Positions 1 through 5,617 of a DNA stretch of 8,177 bases are shown in pieces (position 1 is the stretch's first letter; every line of letters starts with the position of its first letter). Under the pieces are notes generated by a model that was not told where the DNA came from, ran no database searches, and saw nothing but the letters and a program-made list of their open reading frames with translations. The position numbers were made by a program, and so were the translations under genes. This stretch comes from Actinomycetes bacterium (GTDB taxonomy: Bacteria > Actinomycetota > Actinomycetes > Actinomycetales > Cellulomonadaceae), in NCBI GenBank assembly GCA_021793115.1, contig JAJYTJ010000166.1, forward strand, positions 1-8,177, given 5' to 3'.

Positions 1-854
1 GACAGCGCGGTCTCGAGCTTGGCGGCGGTGCCCGCCTCGACCGCGGCGTACACGTCCGCCTGGTACTCGGGGAACACCGGGAACTCGACCGTGGCCTTCG
101 CGGCCTTGCTCGCGAGCTCGATCTGCGCGAGGCACAGCGCGCGCAGGAAGGGCTTGGCGGCCTCGAGACCCTCGGCGACGACCTCCTCGGTCGGGGTGGT
201 GCCACCGCCGCCGTGGATGAGGTCCCACGTGTGCTCCGGCGCCTCGGCCTCGATCATCGCGATGGCGACGTCGTCGCCGACGATCCGGCCGGCGACGACC
301 ATGTCGAACGTCGCGCGCTCGCGCTCGGAGTAGCGCGGGAAGGCGACCCACTGGCCGTCGACCAGCGCGATGCGCGTCGCGGACACCGGGCCCGAGAAGG
401 GCAGGCCGGACAGGCCGGTGGACACGGACGCGGCGTTGATCGCCAGCACGTCGTACGCGTCGTCCGGGTGCAGCGACAGCACCGTGACGACGACCTGGAC
501 CTCGTTGCGCAGACCCTTGACGAACAGCGGGCGCAGCGGCCGGTCGATGAGCCGGCAGGCGAGGATCGCCTCGGTCGAGGGACGGCCCTCGCGGCGGAAG
601 AACGAGCCGGGGATCTTGCCGGCGGCGTACTGCCGCTCCTCGACGTCGACCGTCAGCGGGAAGAAGTCGAACTGGTCCTTCGGCTCCTTGCCGACGGTGG
701 TCGCCGACAGGAGCATCGTCGAGTCGTCGAGGTAGGCGACGGCGGAACCGGCGGCCTGCTTGGCGAGGCGGCCCGTCTCGAACCGGACGGTGCGGGTGCC
801 GAACGTGCCGTTGTCGATGACGGCTTCGGCGAACTGGATCTCGGGACCCTCCAC
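1..854 (-). CDS. pnp: Polynucleotide phosphorylase, N-terminal part (3' end of gene beyond window)
   Basis: PNPase is a phosphorolytic 3'-5' exoribonuclease and, in actinobacteria, has also been described as guanosine pentaphosphate synthetase. The 284 codons visible cover the first RNase PH domain (about residues 10-145) and the start of the all-helical linker. The signature [20 protein letters not shown] is at residues 85-104, followed by RPLRP. The family is about 700-750 residues long, so the second RNase PH domain and the KH and S1 RNA-binding domains lie off the left edge. The start is the GTG at 854-852, chosen because AAGGAGG (860-867 region, minus strand) sits about 6 nt upstream and the protein then begins [16 protein letters not shown] as expected. 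It lies downstream of rpsO, the classical rpsO-pnp pair. The intergenic hairpins suggest post-transcriptional control. Identity is clear. Confidence 0.97.
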   Translation of the reverse strand, partial: MEGPEIQFAEAVIDNGTFGTRTVRFETGRLAKQAAGSAVAYLDDSTMLLSATTVGKEPKDQFDFFPLTVDVEERQYAAGKIPGSFFRREGRPSTEAILACRLIDRPLRPLFVKGLRNEVQVVVTVLSLHPDDAYDVLAINAASVSTGLSGLPFSGPVSATRIALVDGQWVAFPRYSERERATFDMVVAGRIVGDDVAIAMIEAEAPEHTWDLIHGGGGTTPTEEVVAEGLEAAKPFLRALCLAQIELASKAAKATVEFPVFPEYQADVYAAVEAGTAAKLETAL

Positions 855-910
855 GGGTGCCCTCCTTGTTCTCGAAGCACCGGGCGGGACCTCGGCGGTC
901 TTCGATCGAG

Positions 911-951
911 GCCCTCGGAGCGGATGTCGTCCGGGAGCCACTACCGAGGAC
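911..951 (-). promoter_or_regulatory. Hairpin in the pnp leader
   Basis: On the minus-strand transcript an 8-bp stem can form between 951-944 and 918-911, with one G-U pair. The 25-nt loop contains a smaller CGGA/TCCG stem. It lies about 55 nt upstream of the pnp start. In Escherichia coli the pnp leader hairpin is cut by RNase III, and PNPase then destabilises its own mRNA. Stem-loops in the rpsO-pnp spacer have similar roles in Streptomyces. Position and shape fit such a site, but a stem this short is common by chance at this GC content. Confidence 0.3.
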
Positions 952-996
952 CGGACGCGGGCCGACCGGCGCGGTGGTGGAGTTGTCGTACGCAGA

Positions 997-1030
997 ACCG
1001 GCCCGGACCCGTCTGCGGGTCCGAGCCGGT
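997..1030 (-). terminator. 15-bp hairpin after rpsO (terminator or RNase processing site)
   Basis: The arms 1030-1016 and 1011-997 pair over 15 positions around a 4-nt loop (CAGA on the minus strand). The single non-Watson-Crick position is a G-U pair on the minus-strand transcript but a C-A mismatch on the plus strand. The RNA hairpin is therefore optimal only in the rpsO-pnp direction. It starts 8 nt after the rpsO stop. No U-tract follows, so it may be a partial terminator, a barrier protecting the rpsO mRNA 3' end, or an RNase III site separating rpsO from pnp, rather than a strong intrinsic terminator. Confidence 0.65.
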
Positions 1031-1038
1031 GGGTCGTG

Positions 1039-1308
1039 CTATCGACGCAGGCCGAGCCGCTCGATGAGGCTGCGGTAGCGCTGGATGTCGACCTTGGCCA
1101 GGTAGCCGAGCAGGCGGCGGCGACGACCGATGAGCAGCATCATGCCGCGCTCGCTGTGGAAGTCGTGCTTGTTGACCTTGAGGTGCTCGGTGAGGTCCTT
1201 GATGCGCTGGCTGAGGACCGCGATCTGGACCTCGGGCGAACCGGTGTCACCCTCGTGCGTCGCGTACTCGGTGATGATGGCCTGCTTGGTGGCGGCGTCG
1301 AGGGCCAC
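1039..1308 (-). CDS. rpsO: 30S ribosomal protein S15
   Basis: S15 is a primary 16S rRNA-binding protein of the 30S platform and contributes to the bridge to the 50S subunit. The ORF gives 89 residues, exactly the usual length. It shows the family hallmarks [11 protein letters not shown] (residues 20-30), [17 protein letters not shown] (39-55) and the basic [10 protein letters not shown] (61-70). The start is a GTG at 1308-1306, with GAAGGAGA about 5 nt upstream. The stop is TAG. A probable promoter lies about 90 nt upstream and pnp follows downstream. S15 commonly represses its own synthesis by binding structures in its leader, and the roughly 80-nt leader here contains short stem-loops. Confidence 0.98.
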   Translation of the reverse strand: MALDAATKQAIITEYATHEGDTGSPEVQIAVLSQRIKDLTEHLKVNKHDFHSERGMMLLIGRRRRLLGYLAKVDIQRYRSLIERLGLRR

Positions 1309-1340
1309 GGCTCTCCTTCGTTGTCTCGTTGCGCGGCGCG

Positions 1341-1401
1341 CCGGGGCATGTCCACCCGGGCCCTGTGTGTCCGCGGCCGTTCGTACGGCCCGACAACTCT
1401 A
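1341..1401 (-). promoter_or_regulatory. Probable rpsO promoter -10 element and structured leader
   Basis: On the minus strand TAGAGT at 1401-1396 matches the actinobacterial -10 pattern TANNNT in an otherwise very GC-rich stretch. No convincing -35 hexamer is seen at the matching distance. Transcription from about 1388-1390 would give a leader of about 80 nt. That leader begins with a 6-bp stem and 4-nt loop (1390-1375, GGCCGT/ACGGCC) and has a second 5-bp stem at 1359-1341. The second could take part in S15 autoregulation, but no known S15-binding motif was recognised. The -10 call rests on one hexamer. Confidence 0.45.
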
Positions 1402-1412
1402 CCAGCCGGTAC

Positions 1413-1460
1413 GCCGCGGCTCGTGCGCCCGCCCGACGAGGAGGCGGGCGCGACCGCGGC
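1413..1460. repeat. 48-nt composite inverted repeat upstream of rpsO promoter
   Basis: An outer 7-bp stem (1413-1419 with 1454-1460) and an inner perfect 9-bp stem (1425-1433 with 1443-1451) flank a 9-nt loop. An asymmetric internal loop (1420-1424 against 1452-1453) separates the two stems. The structure lies directly upstream of the putative rpsO -10 element and would overlap its -35 region. As RNA it could stop minus-strand readthrough coming from ribF antisense to the regulator gene. As DNA it could be a protein-binding site. Both strands can fold, so direction cannot be decided. Confidence 0.45.
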
Positions 1461-1517
1461 CCGGCGCGCGTCACGACGTCCCGCATCATGAGACGCACCG
1501 ACCGGCACTCCGGGCCG

Positions 1518-1533
1518 GGCACCGCTCGGTGCC
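1518..1533. promoter_or_regulatory. 16-bp perfect palindrome, candidate operator of the regulator gene
   Basis: Two 7-nt half sites, GGCACCG and CGGTGCC, are separated by only CT, so an RNA hairpin would have too small a loop and a DNA-binding dimer site is more likely. It ends 11 nt before the GTG of the cysteine-rich ORF. A weak -10-like CACACT (1533-1538) follows at a spacing that would place transcription start at that GTG. Binding here would overlap RNA polymerase. Autoregulation by the downstream winged-helix protein is one possibility, but this is inference only. Confidence 0.4.
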
Positions 1534-1544
1534 ACACTCGCCCC

Positions 1545-1628
1545 GTGAGCACGCGCCCCACCGCCGCCCCGGCGACCGCGCGCGCCCGGTGCCGAATGTG
1601 CATGTCCTGCTGTCCGTGTCAGCGCTGA
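1545..1628 (+). CDS. Cysteine-rich leader peptide (uORF), 27 residues
   Basis: The ORF runs GTG to TGA and ends in CRMCMSCCPCQR, so five of its last twelve residues are Cys (codons 16, 19, 22, 23, 25) in a protein otherwise made of Ala, Pro, Thr and Arg. Two of the Cys codons are TGT and one Arg codon is CGA, which are unusual choices in such GC-rich DNA and could enhance stalling. No Shine-Dalgarno sequence precedes the GTG. A weak -10-like element 7 nt upstream suggests leaderless translation. Alternatively, an internal ATG at 1596 would give a 10-residue peptide. Short uORFs with cysteine runs act as cysteine-responsive attenuators in mycobacteria and other actinobacteria. The uORF stops 76 nt before the winged-helix gene, which it probably controls. 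The peptide itself need have no function. Confidence 0.6.
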   Translation: MSTRPTAAPATARARCRMCMSCCPCQR

Positions 1629-1699
1629 GAACCCCTCGCTGACCCGCGGCCGGCGATCGCCGGCCACCCGCGCCCCGCCGCGGGACGACCCCCCAGGAC
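1604..1699 (+). promoter_or_regulatory. Candidate translational attenuator between cysteine uORF and regulator gene
   Basis: GTCCTG (1604-1609), within the Met-Ser-Cys codons of the uORF, is complementary to CAGGAC (1694-1699), which contains the only ribosome binding site candidate of the downstream gene. Between them lie a perfect 18-nt palindrome (1648-1665, 7-bp stem and GATC loop) and a 6-bp hairpin (1667-1672 with 1679-1684). The 3' arm of the latter can instead pair with 1643-1650 (8 bp with 1677-1684), which breaks into the palindrome. A ribosome held on the cysteine codons would cover 1604-1609 and free the ribosome binding site. This is the logic of known polycysteine attenuators. 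The 6-bp match could be chance. Confidence 0.4.
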
Positions 1700-1704
1700 C
1701 CGCC

Positions 1705-2289
1705 ATGCCGAGCACCGCCGTTCTCGCCTCCCCCCGCACCGCGCACCCCGCGCCGCAGCCCCCGGCCGCGCGCCGCGGCTTCGTGCTCCAGGTCGACCTC
1801 TCCGGCGTCGCCGACGACGACCTCGACGACCTGGTGCGCGCCGTGCAGAACCTCGCCGACCTCGCCGGCGAGTGGTTCCCGGGCGCCCGCGCCCGCGCCG
1901 CCCTCACGGGCGACGAGGGCACGCCACGCGTGGTGCCGGCCGGCCGGGCCGCCGCCTTCCGCGACCGCCTGGCGGCGCTGCCCGGCACGCCGACGCTGGC
2001 GATCGACCCGCACACGCGGACCGTGACGGTGGAGGGGCGCCGCGTCGCGCTCACGGCCACCGAGCTGGGGCTGCTGCTGCACCTGGCGCAGGCCGGCCCC
2101 CGTGCTGTGACGCGCGCGGAGCTCCTCGCGTCGGTGTGGGGCGGCCGGCACGTGCCCGACGGCAGCCGGACCGTCGACGTGCACGTGCGCCGGCTGCGCG
2201 ACAAGACGGGCCTGGCGGACCTGCTCGTCACGGCGCGCGGCACCGGGTACCGGCTGGCGCCGGGCTACGACGTGCGCCTGGTCGGGTAG
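1705..2289 (+). CDS. Winged-helix (OmpR/PhoB-type) DNA-binding regulator without receiver domain
   Basis: The 194-residue protein ends in an OmpR/PhoB-type winged helix (about residues 97-185). That domain shows LTATELGLLLHLAQ (116-129), the turn and positioning helix AELLASVWGGR (138-148), the recognition helix RTVDVHVRRLRDK (155-167) and the wing VTARGTGYRL (175-184). The N-terminus is a Pro/Ala-rich tail followed by a short alpha/beta segment (about 24-68, beginning GFVLQVDLSGV). It is not a response-regulator receiver: there is no phospho-acceptor aspartate pattern and it is far too short. It resembles a family of stand-alone winged-helix proteins in actinobacteria whose ligand is, as far as I know, undefined. 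The start ATG has only a weak AGGA about 6 nt upstream. It is the sole plus-strand gene, divergent from rpsO and convergent with ribF. The cysteine-rich uORF upstream hints at a role linked to sulfur or thiol status. Confidence 0.85.
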   Translation: MPSTAVLASPRTAHPAPQPPAARRGFVLQVDLSGVADDDLDDLVRAVQNLADLAGEWFPGARARAALTGDEGTPRVVPAGRAAAFRDRLAALPGTPTLAIDPHTRTVTVEGRRVALTATELGLLLHLAQAGPRAVTRAELLASVWGGRHVPDGSRTVDVHVRRLRDKTGLADLLVTARGTGYRLAPGYDVRLVG

Positions 2290-2320
2290 GGCCGTCAGGC
2301 CCGCGCGAGGGCCTCGCGCG
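2289..2320. terminator. Two adjoining hairpins between convergent regulator gene and ribF
   Basis: The stop codons of the plus-strand regulator and minus-strand ribF are only 5 nt apart. A 5-bp stem with 4-nt loop (2289-2293 with 2298-2302) spans both stops. A perfect 8-bp stem CGCGCGAG/CTCGCGCG with a 3-nt loop (2302-2309 with 2313-2320) follows, inside the ribF 3' end. Neither has a U-tract. They could serve as a U-less terminator for the plus-strand transcript, but the second also encodes ribF C-terminal residues and GC-rich stems are frequent here. Confidence 0.4.
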
Positions 2321-3311
2321 TGCGCCGCACGTCGTCGGCCATGGTCGCCCGCAGCTCGTCCACCGAGCCGAACCGCTCCATGCCCCGCAGGCGCCCGACG
2401 AGCTCGACGGCGACCTCCTCGCCGTACAGATCGAGGTCGTCCCGGTCGAGCACATAGGCCTCGACGCGGCGCTGCTGCCCGTCGAACGTCGGGTTGGTGC
2501 CCACCGAGATCGCCGCCGGCAGCCGCCGGTCGGGCTCGTCGGCCGCGAACGGCCGCCCGTCGGGGTGCCGCAGCCGCACCAGGTGGCCGGCGTAGACCCC
2601 GTCCGCGGGCACCATGCCCGTGGCGTCGGGGCCGAGGTTGGCCGTCGGGTAGCCCAGGGTGCGGCCCCGCGCGTCGCCGCGCACCACGATCCCCCGCACG
2701 CGGTGCGGGCGGCCGAGCACCCGCGCGGCACCCGCGACGTCGCCCACGGCGAGCAGCTCGCGCGCCCACGTCGACGACCAGCGGCGCCACCGGTGCACCG
2801 CGACGTCCTCCTCACCGCCGGCGTCGCCGGCCGCGGCCGGGCGCACGTCGTCAACCACGTCCACCCGGAAGCCGAGACGCTCCCCCAGCGCCGTCATGGT
2901 CGCCAGGTCGCCCGCATTGTCCTTGCCGAACCGGACGTCGCGGCCGACCACGACCGTGCGGGCGCGCAGCGCGTCCACGAGGTACGTGCGCACGAACTGC
3001 TCGGGCGTCTGCCGGGCGAACTCGAGCGTGTAGGTCGCGAGCAGCACGGCGTCCAGGCCTGTCGCGGCGAGGAGCTCGAGGCGTTCGTCGTCGCCCGTGA
3101 GCAGCGGGGGCGCGGTGCGGGGCCGGTGCACGTGGGCCGGGTGGGGCGTGAAGGTCACGGCGACGGCCCGGCACCCGGCGGCCGCCGCGTCGGCAACCAT
3201 GCGGCGCAGCACGTCGACGTGCCCGCGGTGCACCCCGTCGAAGTTCCCGATCGTCACGACCGACGGCCCAAAGCCGGCCGGTACCTCGGCGAGATCCCGC
3301 CAGACCTGCAC
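2295..3311 (-). CDS. ribF: Bifunctional riboflavin kinase / FAD synthetase
   Basis: RibF phosphorylates riboflavin to FMN and adenylates FMN to FAD in the cytosol. The N-terminal nucleotidyltransferase domain carries GNFDGVHRGH (residues 22-31) and VGRDVRFGKDNAGD (122-135), and ends with SSTWARELLAVGDV (179-192), the counterpart of the SSTxIR motif. The C-terminal kinase domain has GRTLGYPTANLG (216-227), with the ATP/Mg-binding PTAN, then GVYAG (238-242), VGTNPTFDG (270-278) and the segment RVEAYVLD (282-289) holding the likely catalytic Glu. At 338 residues it is normal for actinobacteria. The start chosen is the GTG at 3311, preceded by GGGAG at 5 nt and giving VQVWRDLAEVP. An upstream ATG at 3392 would add 27 low-complexity residues and overlap the truB stop codon, so it is less likely. 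It follows truB in the operon. No FMN riboswitch fits in the 77-nt gap. Confidence 0.96.
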   Translation of the reverse strand: MQVWRDLAEVPAGFGPSVVTIGNFDGVHRGHVDVLRRMVADAAAAGCRAVAVTFTPHPAHVHRPRTAPPLLTGDDERLELLAATGLDAVLLATYTLEFARQTPEQFVRTYLVDALRARTVVVGRDVRFGKDNAGDLATMTALGERLGFRVDVVDDVRPAAAGDAGGEEDVAVHRWRRWSSTWARELLAVGDVAGAARVLGRPHRVRGIVVRGDARGRTLGYPTANLGPDATGMVPADGVYAGHLVRLRHPDGRPFAADEPDRRLPAAISVGTNPTFDGQQRRVEAYVLDRDDLDLYGEEVAVELVGRLRGMERFGSVDELRATMADDVRRTREALARA

Positions 3312-3335
3312 GTGTGCTCCCGTTCCGTCCCCGCC

Positions 3336-3353
3336 GCGCGCCCCATGGCGCGC
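3336..3353 (-). promoter_or_regulatory. Hairpin between truB and ribF
   Basis: A perfect 7-bp stem GCGCGCC/GGCGCGC with loop CCAT (plus-strand reading) lies in the 77-nt truB-ribF gap, ending about 24 nt before the ribF start. No U-tract follows on the minus strand. It could weaken readthrough from truB or protect a processed end. At this GC content it may have no function. Confidence 0.3.
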
Positions 3354-3388
3354 CGCGCGCGGACAAGCCTGCCATGTCGTCCGACGTG

Positions 3389-4330
3389 TCACGCCGGCGC
3401 GAACACCACCACCGGACGCAGCGCGCCGTCGTGCGGCTCGACGAGAGCCACCAGCGTGCCGTCCGGGCCGATCGCCGCGACGGTGCCGGCGGCCTCGCCC
3501 GCCCCCGGGACCGCCTTGCCGTAACCCAGCGCCCGCGCCTCGTCGTCCGTCAGCGCCCGCACCGGGAACGTCGCCCGCGCCGCGTCCGCCAGCGGCAGCA
3601 CCGGCAGCGGTGCGTCGGCGGGCTCCTCGGCGAGCTGGTCCAGCGTCCGCGCGACGTCGAGGCCGAAGCCGCCGACGCGGGTGCGCCGCAACGCCGTCAG
3701 GTGCCCCCCGACACCGAGCGCGGCGCCCAGGTCCCGCGCGAGGGCCCGGACGTAGGTGCCCGACGAGCAGACGACCTCGACGTCCACGTCGAGCACCGGC
3801 GTGCCGTCCAGCTCCGCCGGCCGCGTGGCGAGCACCGCGAAGCGCGACACCGTCACCGGCCGGGCGACCAGCTGCACGTCCTCGCCGGCGCGCACGCGCG
3901 CGTAGGCGTGCTCGCCGGCCACCTTGATCGCCGAGACCGTCGCCGGCACCTGGAGGATGGCACCCGTCAGTGGGCGCACGCCGTCCTCGACGGCCCGGCG
4001 GGTCACCCCGGAGGCGTCCGTCACGGCGAGCAGCTCGCCCTCCGCGTCGTCGGTCAGCGTCGTGGCGCCGAGCCGGATCGTGGCGGCGTAGGCCTTGTCG
4101 GCACCCGAGAGGTAGGACAGCAGCCGCGTCGCCTTGCCGATGCCGACGACGAGCACGCCGGTGGCCATCGGGTCGAGCGTGCCGGCGTGGCCCACCTTGC
4201 GGGTCGCGGCCAGGCGCCGCACGCGGCCGACGACGTCGTGGCTGGTCCAGCCGGCGGGCTTGTCCACGACGAGCACGCCGTCCGCGGCGGTCGGCCGGCG
4301 GGTGGCCGCCGGCCCCGGCTCAGCCGGCAT
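3389..4330 (-). CDS. truB: tRNA pseudouridine(55) synthase
   Basis: TruB converts U55 of the T-loop to pseudouridine in nearly all tRNAs. The 313-residue protein contains GVLVVDKPAGWTSHDVV (18-34) and the catalytic motif VGHAGTLDPMATG (46-58) with Asp53. It also has KAYAATIRLG (79-88), the SAIKV segment (133-137) and CSSGTYVRALARDLG (188-202), which forms the active-site wall. The C-terminal stretch (about 250-313) corresponds to the extra domain of actinobacterial TruB. The start is the ATG at 4330. It overlaps the stop of the upstream GalT-like gene by 11 nt in ATGCCGGCTGA, with GAGG about 7 nt upstream, so translation is probably coupled. It is followed by ribF after 77 nt. Confidence 0.97.
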   Translation of the reverse strand: MPAEPGPAATRRPTAADGVLVVDKPAGWTSHDVVGRVRRLAATRKVGHAGTLDPMATGVLVVGIGKATRLLSYLSGADKAYAATIRLGATTLTDDAEGELLAVTDASGVTRRAVEDGVRPLTGAILQVPATVSAIKVAGEHAYARVRAGEDVQLVARPVTVSRFAVLATRPAELDGTPVLDVDVEVVCSSGTYVRALARDLGAALGVGGHLTALRRTRVGGFGLDVARTLDQLAEEPADAPLPVLPLADAARATFPVRALTDDEARALGYGKAVPGAGEAAGTVAAIGPDGTLVALVEPHDGALRPVVVFAPA

Positions 4331-5612
4331 ACCCGAGCCTCGGCGCGCCCACCTCGTCGCCGATCCGCAGGTCGGCCACCAGGCCGGCCGCGCGCAGCTG
4401 CCGCAGCCGGGCCACGGCGCGCTCGCGCAGCGTGGACGGGTCGATGGTGTTGACGTACACCTTGGTGTCGCCCTCGAACCCCGCCATCGTCGAGACCCGC
4501 CACTTGAGGACCACGCGCCAGGGCATGGGCTCGGCCACGTCCGGTGGCCGGTGGTGCCACTCCTCGTTGCTCGGCGTGTGCACGCCGCCCACCGCGTGCA
4601 GCGCGTGCACCAGGTCGGACACGCCGCGCACCTGGGCCTCGTCGTGCTCCCACGGCAGCTGCTCGCGTGCCGTCGAGTAGACCTCGAACGCGGGGTACCG
4701 GTGCCCCACGCCCGCGATCGCCACCGCATGCTCGTTGCCCGCCACGACGAGCCCGTGCTCCACCGCGACGTCGATCACCTGGGTCTGGTACAGGTCCGGC
4801 TCACCCCGCAGCCGCAACCGCTCGCGCTCCACCTGCGGCCCGTGCTCGTCGATCGCCACCACCTGCTTGTGCAGGTGGTCGAACGACGCGCCCGCCGGGC
4901 GCAGCCAGTTCTGGAACGCGGCGACGTACGACGCCGCGGGGCGCGTCTCGTACAGGTCGCGGATCGTGTCGACGGTCATCGCGACGAATCGGTGGTGCTC
5001 GTCGCGCGTCAGGGTCCCCGAACCCGCCAGCTCGTCGTCGAACGCGGCGCCGTCGACGAGGTGCCGGCGGGCGACGACGACGTCGTGCGAGCCCGCGAAC
5101 AGGTCGATCGCCGCCTGGTGGTCCTCCGGCGTCGCTGGGGCGAGGTCCGGGTCCCGCCCGGCGGCCAGCGCGCGGGCGCGCAGCACCCCGGCGACGTGCG
5201 CGGCGCCCGCGGGGTCGGCGAGGTAGGCCTCGGCCCGCTCCCGCACCGCGCGCGGCACGACGAAGCCGTGGTTGGCGCGCCAGTAGTCGACCGAGAGGAT
5301 CTCGAAGAGGTTCGGGATACGCCGGACCTCCGCGGCGGTCGCGTCGAGCTGCGCCGCCGCGACGTGCTCGATGACGCGCGGGGACGGGTCCAGCACCAGG
5401 CGCGACTTCTCCGGTGGCGTGTCCCGGTACCTGCCGGAGCAGAACGCGCAGAGCCGGTCCAACCGCGCGGGGTCGACCGGGTGGCGCTCGGCCGGCACTC
5501 CCGGCAACGGCCGGTGCGCCCGGCCGGGCACGGTCCACACCGTGGTGCCCGTCAGGGGCGACACCTGCTTGACGGTGCCGTCGGCCAGTCGCTGCAGCGG
5601 AAGCTCGGCCAC
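4320..5612 (-). CDS. GalT-like HIT-superfamily protein (DUF4921 type), substrate unknown
   Basis: This 430-residue protein resembles galactose-1-phosphate uridylyltransferases. It has an N-terminal CAFC zinc-type pair (Cys55, Cys58) and the segment RRIPNLFEILSVDYW (97-111). Its active-site-like motif is N-W-L-R-P-A-G-A-S-F-D-H-L-H-K-Q (235-250), in which His246-x-His248-x-Gln250 matches the HxHxQ of GalT, where the first His after the Ser is the uridylylated residue or its neighbour. From memory this corresponds to Pfam family DUF4921. Such proteins may transfer or hydrolyse nucleotidyl groups, but the substrate is unknown. The start is the GTG at 5612, 5 nt after the rbfA stop and with no Shine-Dalgarno, so translation is likely coupled to rbfA. 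Its end overlaps truB. It occupies the slot between rbfA and truB where many actinobacteria carry an NrnA-type phosphoesterase. Family placement is fairly sure; function is not. Confidence 0.85.
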   Translation of the reverse strand: MAELPLQRLADGTVKQVSPLTGTTVWTVPGRAHRPLPGVPAERHPVDPARLDRLCAFCSGRYRDTPPEKSRLVLDPSPRVIEHVAAAQLDATAAEVRRIPNLFEILSVDYWRANHGFVVPRAVRERAEAYLADPAGAAHVAGVLRARALAAGRDPDLAPATPEDHQAAIDLFAGSHDVVVARRHLVDGAAFDDELAGSGTLTRDEHHRFVAMTVDTIRDLYETRPAASYVAAFQNWLRPAGASFDHLHKQVVAIDEHGPQVERERLRLRGEPDLYQTQVIDVAVEHGLVVAGNEHAVAIAGVGHRYPAFEVYSTAREQLPWEHDEAQVRGVSDLVHALHAVGGVHTPSNEEWHHRPPDVAEPMPWRVVLKWRVSTMAGFEGDTKVYVNTIDPSTLRERAVARLRQLRAAGLVADLRIGDEVGAPRLGYAG

Positions 5613-5617
5613 GGCCG

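Noticed and set aside
1140..2790. Minus-strand open frames opposite the regulator gene (1140-2243 and 1486-2790)
   Set aside because: They overlap real rpsO and ribF codons in the wrong frame and are Arg/Ala/Gly-rich shadow translations.
3312..3388. FMN riboswitch upstream of ribF
   Set aside because: The gap is only 77 nt and lacks the conserved RFN element helices; only one simple hairpin is present.
3312..3392. Longer ribF starting at ATG 3392
   Set aside because: The extra 27 residues are unlike RibF N-termini, overlap the truB stop, and the GTG at 3311 has a well-placed GGGAG.
1872..3524. Plus-strand open frame of 550 codons across the regulator and ribF
   Set aside because: It is out of frame with the winged-helix gene, antisense to ribF, and shows no recognisable motif.
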